From the NCBI RefSeq assembly GCF_009649735.1, contig NZ_WJNH01000001.1, positions 248,001-312,000 on the forward strand: DNA of 64,000 nucleotides. The letters are read 5' to 3'. The translations under genes were made by a program, and so were the position numbers. Under the pieces are notes generated by a model. That model had not been told where the DNA came from and did no database searches. It saw only the letters and a program-made list of their open reading frames with translations. Source of the stretch: Salinibacillus xinjiangensis (GTDB lineage: Bacteria > Bacillota > Bacilli > Bacillales > Alkalibacillaceae). Of this stretch, positions 25,495-33,833 are shown one piece after another; positions within the stretch are counted from its first letter, which is position 1, and each line of letters starts with the position of its first letter.

Positions 25495-25646
25495 GCTGAA
25501 GATATGGGTGGTTTAGCTAAAGATTACTGTATTCTTGCTAAAGTTGGCCTGATTTGCTGAAGTTACCGTTGATTTGGCTAAAGTTTACATAGTTTCAAAT
25601 AAAGCCGTACTGTTAAAAGCTAAAACAGACACGCCATATGCTACAC
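25495..25646 (+). repeat. 21-nt phased heptamer array B (one 8-unit module)
   Basis: Heptamers related to GCTRAAG start at 25495, 25516, 25537, 25556, 25577, 25598, 25619 and 25640: steps 21, 21, 19, 21, 21, 21, 21. The first five match GCTRAAG exactly; the last three are degenerate (AATAAAG, GCTAAAA, GCTACAC). It lies inside the arg operon between argC and argJ, and so is presumably transcribed, with the motif on the antisense strand. Confidence 0.88.
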
Positions 25647-25699
25647 ATCCCAATTCGCACCACTTCTATGACAACCACTTACACACAAACACCCACATA

Positions 25700-26737
25700 T
25701 CATGGATAAACCGGTATTTGATTCAACCCCGTTTGAATATCCCACCCGCATAATAGATTCATATTTTGAATCGCTTGACCTGACGCACCTTTGACCACAT
25801 TATCAATGACGGATACCACGGTTAGTTTTCCCGTCCGTTCATCTACCAAGACTCCGATGTCACAGAAATTGGATCCGTATACTTCTTTCGTTGCCGGCCA
25901 AGTTCCTTCGGGTCGTACCCGAACGAATGGCGCGCCTTCATAATAATTTTCATAGACGGATAGGATGTCTGCTGTCGTTTTTTCTTCTAATAAATCTAGG
26001 TATATGGTGCATAAAATCCCTCTTGTCATGGGGATTAGGTGTGTAGAGAACGTAACTTGAACCGGCTCTCCATTCACCTCGGACAACACCTGCTCAATTT
26101 CCGGAATATGTTGATGTTGACCCAGTTTATAGGCCTTTACATTTTCATTGATTTCCCCAAAATGGGTCGCAAGTGACGGGTTTCTTCCAGCGCCTGAAGC
26201 GCCAGATTTTCCATCAATGATGATCGAGTTTGTTGACACTAATTTTTGTTCGACCATAGGGATTAAGGCTAAAAGTGCTGCCGTTGGATAGCAGCCAGGG
26301 TTGGCAATGAGTTTTGACTGCGCAATATCCTCGGCAAATACCTCACATAATCCATAAGCCGCTTCCTGTAAATAGGCCCCGTTAGTGTGCTCAGCCTTAT
26401 ACCACTTCTGGTAGTCGGCTGCAGACTTCAATCGAAAATCACCTGATAAATCAATGCACTTGATCCCTTTTTCCATAAATGCGGGAATCCAATCCTTACT
26501 AACTCGCGATGGTGTTGCAAAAAATAAAAGGTCCACTTGATCTGCAATGGATTCAACATCTAAAGTTTGGAGCTGTTCTTCATATATGTTCTGTAAATGC
26601 GGATAAAGTTCTGTGATGAGCTTTCCGCTTGTGGAATTTGAAACAATGAGATTTAAGGTGACATTTGGGTGTTGTTGAATATGTCGAATCAGTTCAATAC
26701 CGCTATAACCATTGGCGCCAATAATCCCGACGTGCAA
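25700..26737 (-). CDS. argC: N-acetyl-gamma-glutamyl-phosphate reductase
   Basis: About 345 residues. NADPH-dependent reduction of N-acetylglutamyl phosphate to the semialdehyde. The Rossmann motif GIIGANGYSGIELIR is at the N-terminus and the catalytic cysteine lies in ANPGCYPTAALLAL (about 145-158); GKSGASGAGRNPS and TRGILCTIY are further family segments. AGGAGG is too close to the first ATG (2 bases) but 8 bases from the TTG two codons later, giving MHVGIIGANG, the usual family start, so I use the TTG. It is the first gene of argC-argJ-argB and has a clear sigma-A promoter upstream. Confidence 0.93.
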   Translation of the reverse strand: MHVGIIGANGYSGIELIRHIQQHPNVTLNLIVSNSTSGKLITELYPHLQNIYEEQLQTLDVESIADQVDLLFFATPSRVSKDWIPAFMEKGIKCIDLSGDFRLKSAADYQKWYKAEHTNGAYLQEAAYGLCEVFAEDIAQSKLIANPGCYPTAALLALIPMVEQKLVSTNSIIIDGKSGASGAGRNPSLATHFGEINENVKAYKLGQHQHIPEIEQVLSEVNGEPVQVTFSTHLIPMTRGILCTIYLDLLEEKTTADILSVYENYYEGAPFVRVRPEGTWPATKEVYGSNFCDIGVLVDERTGKLTVVSVIDNVVKGASGQAIQNMNLLCGWDIQTGLNQIPVYP

Positions 26738-26769
26738 ATACATAACCTCCTGACAAATGTATATTTTCG

Positions 26770-26803
26770 TATAATTATACTTTCGTATTTATAATTATGC
26801 AAT
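26770..26803 (-). promoter_or_regulatory. argC promoter with ArgR/AhrC-like boxes
   Basis: On the minus strand TTGCAT (26798-26803) and TATAAT (26775-26780) are 17 bp apart. The region holds the perfect palindrome GTATAATTATAC (26770-26781) and the related CATAATTATAAATA, resembling the AT-rich half-sites of the Bacillus arginine repressor. The promoter assignment is firm; the repressor assignment is an inference. Confidence 0.7.
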
Positions 26804-26862
26804 GGTTTGTGTGGAATTTTTGAAAAGTTTTTAAGTAAATTAGGAATTTTATTTTTTAATAT

Positions 26863-26906
26863 AAAAAAGTACTAGGCTGCTTAAAAAAAGCCGCCTAGTA
26901 CTTTTT
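26863..26906 (-). terminator. Terminator of the carboxypeptidase gene
   Basis: On the minus strand AAAAAGTACTAGGC-GC and GC-GCCTAGTACTTTTTT form a long stem ending in a T tract. The flanking A and T runs would also let it work in the other direction. Confidence 0.9.
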
Positions 26907-26912
26907 ACTGAA

Positions 26913-28226
26913 TTAATCCCTTGTCGTCGGATCACTTATACGATTTGTAGACTCTGGAATATCATCATACACCTGAGTATCCACTTCATGAATAGAACCA
27001 TCAGCTAAGCCTTTAAATACTTCAAACAATGGCTTTGTAACAGTTTCTTTCAGCATACCATTTTGCTTTTGACCAAGGGTTTGACTTTGTCCCTTAATTT
27101 CCATGAGCATTATGGCAGCATCATTTAGTGCGAAAGTTCCAAGCGCTGTACCTGGTAAGTTAACATCAGGATATTTTTGAACTGCACCGAAATGAGAGTT
27201 TCCTTTTTGTAGGCTTAAGGCAGTTAAAGCATTCACCTGCTTAGCAAGCTTCTGCACATCCTCATCTACTTCATAGGTTTGTCCAGTAAATGGATCTACA
27301 TATTCCTGTGTAGCCACAACAGCTGCTACTTGAAGAGGTACGGAACGATTGTCCTCGTCAGATAGCGTATTAAATCCGCGGTGATGTAGGTCTACGTATA
27401 CATCCGGCTGGAATTCTTTAAACACACTCGTAACCGTTCTCGCTTCAGCGGTAACATAATAGCCACCGTAATTACTGTTGTTTGTTGAGCGGCTATTCAG
27501 GCGTTCGGCTACTTCTTCTTTATCGGCATCCTCAATGGCAAAATCCATATTCGGATTGTAATCTCGGTTTTCGTCATAGCCTGGAATGCCGTAAACCACT
27601 CGCCCATCATTGTTTTGAGCTCGCTCGCTACCATCCTCATTATAGTACCAAGGCGCCTCAGTATCTGCGGCTAACCCAATTTCCTCTGGATTCCACGTTT
27701 GATGTGTATAACGTGTCGGATACCAAGAATCTTCATAGAAGTTGTCCGCACCCTCTGGGTTAATTCGTGGCATAATCCAAATCGAAACTTCATCTAGAAT
27801 CTCTTTTACCTCTTTCCCACTGCTTGAAGCAAGTTTCTGAATGACATCAACAGCAGCCTTTGTACCCACTTGCTCATTTCCATGAATCTGTGATGTAATG
27901 AGTACTTTTTTCTTGTCAGGATCATTATCACCAAACTTAGCTACATAAAGTGGGAAGCCTTGCTCATCATCCGTGGTGTACCCATCAGGTGACTCATTTG
28001 AGTAACCTGCAATCTCAAGCTTCATCTTCCCATTTGAAACACTTTCAAGGTGGTGGAGCTTTTCATATAGTTCTCCATTACTCATAAAACTGGAAAGCGA
28101 AATATTTTGATCATCCTCGATGTAGGGACCATTAGGTGTGGACTGTGGATCTGCAGAGATACTTGATGACATGGTGACGGCTAACGCAAACGTAGTAGGG
28201 AGAATAACTTTTGACAACTTTTTCAT
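26913..28226 (-). CDS. Secreted M14-family zinc carboxypeptidase
   Basis: A 437-residue exported metallopeptidase. The signal peptide (MKKLSKVILPTTFALAVTMS, cleavage near SISA-DP) precedes the M14 domain. Zinc ligands are seen as HGNE in ITSQIHGNEQVGTKAA (about 118-133) and His in VDLHHRGF (about 276); the catalytic Glu is probably in LMEIKGQS (about 386). Members remove C-terminal residues or act on peptidoglycan peptides. The frame extends 46 codons upstream, but GGAGGA is ideally placed for the ATG used here. Upstream, TTGACA with a 19-bp spacer to TATTAA (28283-28313) is a possible promoter. Confidence 0.85.
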   Translation of the reverse strand: MKKLSKVILPTTFALAVTMSSSISADPQSTPNGPYIEDDQNISLSSFMSNGELYEKLHHLESVSNGKMKLEIAGYSNESPDGYTTDDEQGFPLYVAKFGDNDPDKKKVLITSQIHGNEQVGTKAAVDVIQKLASSSGKEVKEILDEVSIWIMPRINPEGADNFYEDSWYPTRYTHQTWNPEEIGLAADTEAPWYYNEDGSERAQNNDGRVVYGIPGYDENRDYNPNMDFAIEDADKEEVAERLNSRSTNNSNYGGYYVTAEARTVTSVFKEFQPDVYVDLHHRGFNTLSDEDNRSVPLQVAAVVATQEYVDPFTGQTYEVDEDVQKLAKQVNALTALSLQKGNSHFGAVQKYPDVNLPGTALGTFALNDAAIMLMEIKGQSQTLGQKQNGMLKETVTKPLFEVFKGLADGSIHEVDTQVYDDIPESTNRISDPTTRD

Positions 28227-28504
28227 ATACATTCCTCCAACTCTATATTTTCTCAAAATAGTTTTGAGATTTACTATAGATGTTAATAGAGTCGGGCTCA
28301 ATAAAGTTGTCAAAACAAAAAGAATATGTCCAAAAAACTTTCTACCCTTTTTAACAAAATACAAGAAAATTTTACCTTGTATAAATCGATAGTATAGTGT
28401 CTATCTAACTAGAAAAATGCTGAAGTGAGCGAAAAGGCTTAGCGAGTTGTAGATGAATGGGTCGGCGTTTGTCGAAGGAAAGTGATAGATTTTTTTAAAC
28501 ATTA
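28227..28504. other. Gap upstream of the carboxypeptidase gene
   Basis: It holds a possible minus-strand promoter (TTGACA at 28308-28313, TATTAA at 28283-28288, spacer 19) and a 17-bp palindrome CTCAAAATAGTTTTGAG at 28252-28268 near the ribosome site. A lone GCTGAAG occurs at 28419 without a phased array. No gene seen. Confidence 0.4.
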
Positions 28505-28536
28505 AATAACGAGCAGTGCCTACACTCCTCGTTATT
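28505..28536 (-). terminator. Terminator overlapping the DUF6241-like stop codon
   Basis: On the minus strand AATAACGAG-AGTG and CACT-CTCGTTATT pair around TAGG. The stem begins inside the last codons of the gene. Confidence 0.75.
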
Positions 28537-29107
28537 GTTGACTTTCAATATATTCTTGTTCTTCCTCAGCAGATAAAATACCGGTTGCTTTGCCTATGGT
28601 TCCATTTTGTATCCTCCAGATGGCATTATGATCATCATCTACTTCTGAAAAGTTTTGCTGTTGCCATTTTTCAAGAATCTCTCGATAGGTTTCCTCAAAA
28701 TGAACGTCCACTTCGTCTAAAGCAGCTAAGAGCCACTCTACTCGCTGAGGATGTAATTCATAAAAGCCCCATTTTTTCTCAGCACGCACCTTTTGGTGAG
28801 ACATGCCGTGGATAAATTCTTGAAAATGCTCATCCTGCATTTCGTTCATCTGGGTTTTAGTTCCAAAGGGATTTTCACCTTGTTCTTCAAATTCTTTTAA
28901 GTCTTCTTTGGTTATGGTACCTTGAATGTCTTCACGCTCTGCTGTTATTTCAGATGCAGCTTCTGTTTCCTTGTTAGAACTCGTTTTTGTTTCTTCTTTA
29001 TCCTGTGTATTCTCGGCACCCAAGTTGTCTATCCAATAAAAAATTCCCCAGAAACTGCCGGCTACAAAAAGGATTGAACAGAGAGTAATGATGATGGTCT
29101 TTTTCAT
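28532..29107 (-). CDS. Membrane-anchored DUF6241-like protein
   Basis: About 191 residues: one N-terminal membrane segment (IIITLCSILFVAGSFWGIFYW), an acidic, low-complexity linker (about 32-65) and an extracytoplasmic domain of about 110 residues. The domain has FIHGMSHQKVRAEKKWGFYELHP and a late DHNAIWRIQNGTIGKATGIL, which I recognise from memory as the DUF6241 pattern of Bacillus. No function is known. The GTG opening the frame is passed over in favour of the ATG three codons in, which has GGAG eight bases upstream. A single-gene unit with a terminator. Confidence 0.7.
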   Translation of the reverse strand: MKKTIIITLCSILFVAGSFWGIFYWIDNLGAENTQDKEETKTSSNKETEAASEITAEREDIQGTITKEDLKEFEEQGENPFGTKTQMNEMQDEHFQEFIHGMSHQKVRAEKKWGFYELHPQRVEWLLAALDEVDVHFEETYREILEKWQQQNFSEVDDDHNAIWRIQNGTIGKATGILSAEEEQEYIESQQ

Positions 29108-29211
29108 CTTATCCACTCCACTACTAAAAATTGCTGTTTATAGTGACTTAGTGACAACTTTATAGTATAATCAGTTTTTTTACAAATATAACCTTTTAAT
29201 GGGGAAAATAT

Positions 29212-29243
29212 AAGGGAAAGCCTAAAATAATAGACTTTCCCTT
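29212..29243 (-). terminator. Terminator of the dicarboxylate symporter gene
   Basis: On the minus strand AAGGGAAAG-C and G-CTTTCCCTT pair, followed by ATATTTT. Confidence 0.75.
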
Positions 29244-29263
29244 GTAACGTGAGCATTACTATT

Positions 29264-30496
29264 CTAACCTACTACTCCCTGACTGTTCACATAAACATCT
29301 TCATCAGTTGTTCTCTCTGATTTCGACAGAATCACTGCTGCGGAAGAATCCCCAATAACATTTGTTGAAGTTCGGAACATATCTAGAATTCGGTCAATAC
29401 CAGCAATTAAGGCAATTCCCTCAAGTGGAAGGTTAACAGATGCTAATACCATCGAAAGGATTATCATCCCTGCTCCTGGAACCCCAGCAGCACCAATAGA
29501 TGATAGCACCGCGGTTAAAACGATCGTTAAATACTGTAAGAAAGATAAATCAAGACCATACACCTGTGCGATAAATAATGCGGCAATACCGTGATATATA
29601 GCCGTTCCATCCATATTGATGGTAGCACCTAAAGGAAGCACAAAACTACTGACTTTCTTAGGTACATTCAAGTTTTCCTCCACATTTTTCATCGTCACAG
29701 GGAGTGTTCCTGAACTACTACATGTACTAAAAGCAACCAATGCAGCTGGAGAAATCCCTTTAAAAAACGTAACTGGACTCATTTTCCCAAATTTAGAAAC
29801 CGCAATGGAGTAGACGATGGCAATATGTAAGAGAGCAGCAACAGCCATAGCGAGTAACACTTTGATTAGAGGAAGTAACACAGAAGGACCATTGATGCCA
29901 ACCACAGGTGCAATAAGACCAAAAATACCAATTGGAGCTACCTTGATGACAGCATTAGTAATGGAATACATAATCTCAGCAAAGCTGTCAAAGAAGTTTT
30001 TTACTGGGGCAGCTTTTGACCCTAATTTTGTAATCCCAATACCAATAAAAATCGCAAAGAAAATAATTTGTAGGATGTTCCCCTCAACTAAAGAGTTAAT
30101 AGGGTTAGTGGGTATAATATTGAGTAAAGTTTCCAGCACACCCCCCGTTTCATTCGGTTCAACCGTTTCACCTGTTGCTTCTAAGGTCACCCCGTTACCA
30201 GGTTGAAAAATGTAAGCAACCGCCATACCAATGGTAATCGCAAACATCGTCGTACATAAAAAGTAAACCACAGTTTTTCCACCAAGCTTACCGAGTACTT
30301 TCATATCTCCAGTACTAGCCACTCCAACAATGAGCGTACTTAGAATAAGTGGAATCATAATAAACTTAATTAAACGTAGAAATAAATCTCCTAAAGGCTG
30401 GACATATTCAGCATTTTGTCCAAATACCAAACCAACTAAGATGGCTAGGATAAAAGCAATCAGCATTTGTGTTACTAAATTGTTTTTTAGTTTCAT
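29264..30496 (-). CDS. Dicarboxylate/amino acid:cation symporter (DAACS, GltP/GltT type)
   Basis: A 410-residue secondary transporter with eight helices and two re-entrant loops. Family signatures are FSTCSSSGTLPVTMKNVEEN (about 257-276, serine-rich first re-entrant loop) and LPLGATINMDGTAIYHGIAALFIAQ (about 286-310, containing NMDGT). Members carry glutamate, aspartate or C4-dicarboxylates with Na+ or H+. It is a single-gene unit with its own terminator. The neighbouring panD suggests, weakly, aspartate as a shared theme, but the substrate cannot be read from sequence. Confidence 0.92.
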   Translation of the reverse strand: MKLKNNLVTQMLIAFILAILVGLVFGQNAEYVQPLGDLFLRLIKFIMIPLILSTLIVGVASTGDMKVLGKLGGKTVVYFLCTTMFAITIGMAVAYIFQPGNGVTLEATGETVEPNETGGVLETLLNIIPTNPINSLVEGNILQIIFFAIFIGIGITKLGSKAAPVKNFFDSFAEIMYSITNAVIKVAPIGIFGLIAPVVGINGPSVLLPLIKVLLAMAVAALLHIAIVYSIAVSKFGKMSPVTFFKGISPAALVAFSTCSSSGTLPVTMKNVEENLNVPKKVSSFVLPLGATINMDGTAIYHGIAALFIAQVYGLDLSFLQYLTIVLTAVLSSIGAAGVPGAGMIILSMVLASVNLPLEGIALIAGIDRILDMFRTSTNVIGDSSAAVILSKSERTTDEDVYVNSQGVVG

Positions 30497-30539
30497 AGAA
30501 ACGCTCCTTTATTTCGGAATATTCTTAAAATTTTATGTA

Positions 30540-30564
30540 CACCCAGCCTATTAAAAGCTGGGTG
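30540..30564 (-). terminator. Terminator of panD
   Basis: On the minus strand CACCCAGC and GCTGGGTG form a perfect 8-bp stem; the downstream stretch is T-rich (TACATAAAATTTT). Confidence 0.7.
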
Positions 30565-30577
30565 GAAATGTGGTAGA

Positions 30578-30970
30578 CTACATTTTTACCCCTTCAGGCC
30601 AATGCAAGTCGTGCTCTTCCACACTCGTAATCTCATTTTCGCCATCAACAAACACAACTTTTGGCTTCAAATCCTCAATCTCCTCATCTGTCATCATACC
30701 TAAACTCAAAATGATGACAATGTCACCAGGGCTAAACAAATGTGCTGGCGGTCCATTCAAGCAAATGCGTTTAGATCCCTCTGGAGCTGGAATCGCATAC
30801 GTTTTCCATCGAGTTGCATTCTTTAAGCTTGTAACCTGTACCATTTCATATGGCTTAATGTTTGCTTCCTTCATTAATTTAGCATCAATCGTAATACTTC
30901 CAACATAATCAAGTTCTGCCTCTGTTACCGTAGCTCTATGAATCTTTCCTTTACACATTAAGCGCTGCAT
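30578..30970 (-). CDS. panD: Aspartate 1-decarboxylase
   Basis: A 130-residue pyruvoyl enzyme making beta-alanine from aspartate for coenzyme A synthesis. The self-cleavage site is LDYVGSITID, with Gly24-Ser25, where Ser becomes the pyruvoyl group. NGPPAHLFSPGDIVII (about 72-87) is the second family motif. The N-terminus MQRLMCKGKIHRATVTEA is typical. In B. subtilis panD sits with panB and panC; here it stands alone with its own terminator. Confidence 0.95.
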   Translation of the reverse strand: MQRLMCKGKIHRATVTEAELDYVGSITIDAKLMKEANIKPYEMVQVTSLKNATRWKTYAIPAPEGSKRICLNGPPAHLFSPGDIVIILSLGMMTDEEIEDLKPKVVFVDGENEITSVEEHDLHWPEGVKM

Positions 30971-31295
30971 GAAAATTTCCTCCCTGTATAAGTGAAAAAT
31001 AACTGACGTATTATAAGTGTAAAAGAGTGTGTTTACGTTTGCAAGGAGGTCAGGTCGTTCGTACCTGTTGTGAATTTATCTATTAATCTACGTTACATAA
31101 GAACTATGAGAATGTAGTGGATTTTATTGAAGGCAAGTTCAAATCGAGTTGATAAGGCTAAAGAGTTTTCGCTCATGGTTGGTCGCCTTTGGCATTGGTT
31201 TTGTTTTAGTATATCAAATATAGTAGAAAACTAGGAATATGTGTGGAGGAGTAGATTTATGATGGTGTTTTGGGTGGCGTGGGGGCTACTGTGAT
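30971..31295. other. Gene-free stretch upstream of panD
   Basis: It contains the panD leader (TATAAT-like sequence on the minus strand near 31008) and about 250 bp with no supported gene. Array C begins at 31296. Confidence 0.3.
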
Positions 31296-31456
31296 GCTGA
31301 AGTTTCCCTTGTTTTTGCTAAACATTATGTGGGAAATGCTGAAGAGTGGGGTTTATGCTAAAGGTGAATCTCATTACGCTAAAATTCGGCGTATTTAAGC
31401 TAAAGTTTTCTATACAAATCCTGTAGCAGGACCCCATTATGCTAAACTAGCTAAAA
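31296..31456 (+). repeat. 21-nt phased heptamer array C (one 8-unit module)
   Basis: Units start at 31296, 31317, 31338, 31357, 31378, 31399, 31420 and 31441, steps 21, 21, 19, 21, 21, 21, 21. Units 1, 3, 4 and 6 match GCTRAAG exactly, 2 and 8 are GCTAAAC, 5 is GCTAAAA and 7 is CCTGTAG. An extra GCTAAAA follows 9 nt after unit 8. The array lies between panD and the Nudix gene terminator. Confidence 0.88.
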
Positions 31457-31473
31457 CATACAACCGGGATCAC

Positions 31474-31503
31474 TAAAAAAAGTGCCTGCACTATGCAGAC
31501 ACT
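31474..31503 (-). terminator. Terminator of the Nudix gene
   Basis: On the minus strand AGTGTCTGCA and TGCAGGCACT form a stem followed by TTTTTTTAG. Confidence 0.85.
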
Positions 31504-31508
31504 ACAAA

Positions 31509-32123
31509 CTATAACAGCTCTCGAATTTTCTCTATCACATACTTATAATAACCCCTAGAATGAGGAACAAAGTCATCAATGGATAAAGAAATGGTCATAT
31601 TTTCAACCTCATGACCCTGATAAGAAGCAGTATCAACATCAAACTTCTCCCCGGGTGCCTGTAAAATCCGCTGGAAATCGTCTAAAGTCATGCAAACAAT
31701 TCCGGCTACTTCCTCTTGGTTTAGATTTAACCTCTCTAACTCATCTTGATATAAAAAAGCGTAAAGGTGGCACACTTCTCGGTCTTTCTTTTTATCTTTT
31801 CGAATCAATGTGTCCTGATAAATCCCCAAAGACACTAAATCATCAAATGCAGGATTCACACCAAGTTCTTCCTCGATTTCTCTTGCTCCTTCAATTGGTC
31901 CTTCTCCCGACGTTAAATGTCCTGCTGCAGTAATATCTAGCAAATTAGGGTAATTCACGTCAGGATTTCGTCGTTGGAACATAATATAAGGGGTTTTATT
32001 TAAATGTGTATAAAACCAGCATTGAAATGCGGCATGTAGGAGTTCTTGTTCATGAACTTTTTTTCTTGTTTCTTGTCCTATCACTTGATAGTTTTCGTCT
32101 AGGATATCTAGAATTTCATCCAT
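31509..32123 (-). CDS. Nudix hydrolase, Idi-like (COG1443) type
   Basis: A 204-residue cytosolic Nudix protein. The Nudix box is GHLTSGEGPIEGAREIEEEL-GV (about 66-87); it is one residue shorter between Glu and Arg-Glu than the general pattern, which I believe is normal for this Bacillus subgroup. FYTHLNKTPYIMFQRRNPDVNYP before the box resembles isopentenyl-diphosphate isomerase relatives. The true substrate may be a nucleotide or diphosphate metabolite. Single-gene unit with a strong terminator, divergent from proC. Confidence 0.82.
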   Translation of the reverse strand: MDEILDILDENYQVIGQETRKKVHEQELLHAAFQCWFYTHLNKTPYIMFQRRNPDVNYPNLLDITAAGHLTSGEGPIEGAREIEEELGVNPAFDDLVSLGIYQDTLIRKDKKKDREVCHLYAFLYQDELERLNLNQEEVAGIVCMTLDDFQRILQAPGEKFDVDTASYQGHEVENMTISLSIDDFVPHSRGYYKYVIEKIRELL

Positions 32124-32247
32124 AGTTATTTCTCCTTCTAATGAGATTGATCAACTACAATTATAGCGAAAGAGGAATTGGGATGAAAATATCATATTTA
32201 TTTGCTAACATAAACCCCAGTGACAAAATAAAAAGGATGATACATAA

Positions 32248-33054
32248 ATGGAACAAACAATCGGCTTTATTGGCTGTGGAAAAATGGCCCAGGCGATGAT
32301 TGGCGGTATGCTTCAGGATGAACAAATCAAACCGAATCAAATTATCGCTAGCTCCTCAACCGAAAAAACCTTACAAAAGGTAACGGACAAATTTGAAATA
32401 AGAACAACGTTGGATAATCAAGAAGTTGCAGCCGAATCTGATATTTTATTTTTAGCAGTGTCACCAAAACTATATAAGAATGTGATTCAGGAAGCACGTA
32501 CTTCTGTAAAATCATCGGTGATTATCGTAACGATTGCCGCTGGAGTCTCGATTGAACATGTGCAACATACTTTCCAGTCGAATGTGAAGGTAGTGCGCAC
32601 CATGCCGAATACACCTTCTTTAGTTCAAGAGGGCATGAGTGCAATGTGTGCGAGTGATGAGGTTACGAGTGAAGAATTGGGAACCGTCCAAACTTTATTT
32701 GAGACTTTTGGAAAGGTTGAGTTGATTAATGAAGAACAAATGGATGCTATTCCAGCCATTAGTGGTTCGTCGCCTGCATATGTGTATATGATGATTGAAG
32801 CCATGGCAGACGGCGGGGTGCGACAGGGGCTTACACGAGACCAAGCATATCGCCTAGCTTCCCAAGCTGTAGCGGGTGCAGCCAAAATGGTACTAGAAAC
32901 GGGGATGCATCCTGGAGAGTTAAAAGATCAGGTAACCTCACCAGGAGGGTCAACCATAACCGCTGTTTCAGAGCTTGAAAAACAACAATTTCGTGGAGCT
33001 GTTCAATCGGCGATGGAACAATGCTCGCTACGGGTGAAGGAATTAAGTGAGTAA
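32248..33054 (+). CDS. proC: Pyrroline-5-carboxylate reductase
   Basis: A 268-residue NADPH-dependent enzyme for the last step of proline synthesis. The Rossmann start IGFIGCGKMAQAMIGGML (5-22), VVRTMPNTPSLVQEGMSAM (about 116-134), AISGSSPAYVYMMIEAMADG (about 169-188) and QVTSPGGSTITAVSELE (about 230-246) are all diagnostic. AAAAGG about 9 bases upstream serves as ribosome site. It is the first plus-strand gene of the window, divergent from the Nudix gene. Its stop codon overlaps a strong terminator that recurs at 44338. Confidence 0.95.
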   Translation: MEQTIGFIGCGKMAQAMIGGMLQDEQIKPNQIIASSSTEKTLQKVTDKFEIRTTLDNQEVAAESDILFLAVSPKLYKNVIQEARTSVKSSVIIVTIAAGVSIEHVQHTFQSNVKVVRTMPNTPSLVQEGMSAMCASDEVTSEELGTVQTLFETFGKVELINEEQMDAIPAISGSSPAYVYMMIEAMADGGVRQGLTRDQAYRLASQAVAGAAKMVLETGMHPGELKDQVTSPGGSTITAVSELEKQQFRGAVQSAMEQCSLRVKELSE

Positions 33055-33098
33055 AAACAAGGGCCAACTCCCACAACTGGGGTTGGCCCTTGTTTTTG
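33053..33098 (+). terminator. proC terminator, first copy of a 43-bp direct repeat
   Basis: AAACAAGGGCCAAC and GTTGGCCCTTGTTT form a stem with a T tract; the A and T flanks allow bidirectional action, so it may also end the convergent uronate operon. Bases 33053-33095 match 44338-44380 in the same orientation with one mismatch. Confidence 0.9.
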
Positions 33099-33147
33099 AT
33101 GAATTTATTTTAAACAACTTTAACATTATCTGTGTTCGTATATTAGT

Positions 33148-33798
33148 TTATTTAGAATTTCTTACCTCGGCAATCTTCTCCACATATTGTTGAGCTAAAT
33201 TTCGCAATGCCTTCCAGTCCTCTTGTTCAATTAATGACTTATCGACAAGTGAACCACCTATACCGACTGTAACTGCACCAGCTTGTATAAAAGCACCTAT
33301 ATTGTCCAAATTCACTCCACCAGTAGGCATCATCGGAATTTGGCTTATTGGTCCTTTAACATCTTTGAAAAATCGAGGACCAACAACTGATGCTGGAAAT
33401 ACTTTTACCATATCTGCTCCCCATTGATAGGCTTGATGGATTTCAGTAGGAGTAAACACCCCAGGAATCATTAGAATACCTTGTTTCTTTGTAAATTCAA
33501 TCGTTTCCCGATCTAGGATAGGAGCAAAAATAAAATCTGATCCGGCTTCAATTGCTTCTTTTGCTTGTTCCTTATTTAACACGGTTCCAGCACCAATCAT
33601 AACTTTGTTTCCGTGTACTTGTTTTAACTCATTAATCAATGCAGTTGAATGATTTGAGTCCATTGTTATTTCAATACCAGAAACCCCACCGTCAACAAAT
33701 GCTTGTATGAGTGGAGGGACTTTTTTGGGATCAACCTTTCGTATTACTGCTACAATACCGGACGATAACAATCTATCTAAAGAAGCTTCGTTACTCAT
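33148..33798 (-). CDS. eda: KDPG/KHG aldolase
   Basis: A 216-residue class I aldolase splitting 2-keto-3-deoxy-6-phosphogluconate into pyruvate and glyceraldehyde 3-phosphate. The N-terminal SGIVAVIRK, the MIGAGTVLNKEQAKEAIEAG segment and the Schiff-base lysine region GADMVKVFPASVVGPRFFK are clear, as is PMMPTGGVNLDNI. The frame starts upstream at 33837, but AAAGGAG is placed for MSNEASL, used here. It is the last gene of the uronate operon and completes the UxuA-KdgK-Eda route to central metabolism. Confidence 0.93.
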   Translation of the reverse strand: MSNEASLDRLLSSGIVAVIRKVDPKKVPPLIQAFVDGGVSGIEITMDSNHSTALINELKQVHGNKVMIGAGTVLNKEQAKEAIEAGSDFIFAPILDRETIEFTKKQGILMIPGVFTPTEIHQAYQWGADMVKVFPASVVGPRFFKDVKGPISQIPMMPTGGVNLDNIGAFIQAGAVTVGIGGSLVDKSLIEQEDWKALRNLAQQYVEKIAEVRNSK

Positions 33799-33833
33799 TA
33801 AAGGTCTCCTTTCTAAATCCTCGTTACAACCAT

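Noticed and set aside
28419-28443. Possible further phased array near a lone GCTGAAG
   Set aside because: No second unit at 19 or 21 nt; a single word is expected by chance.
31509-32123. Broken Nudix box
   Set aside because: The box is one residue short of the general pattern, but I recall the same spacing in related Bacillus Nudix proteins, so it is probably normal for the subgroup.
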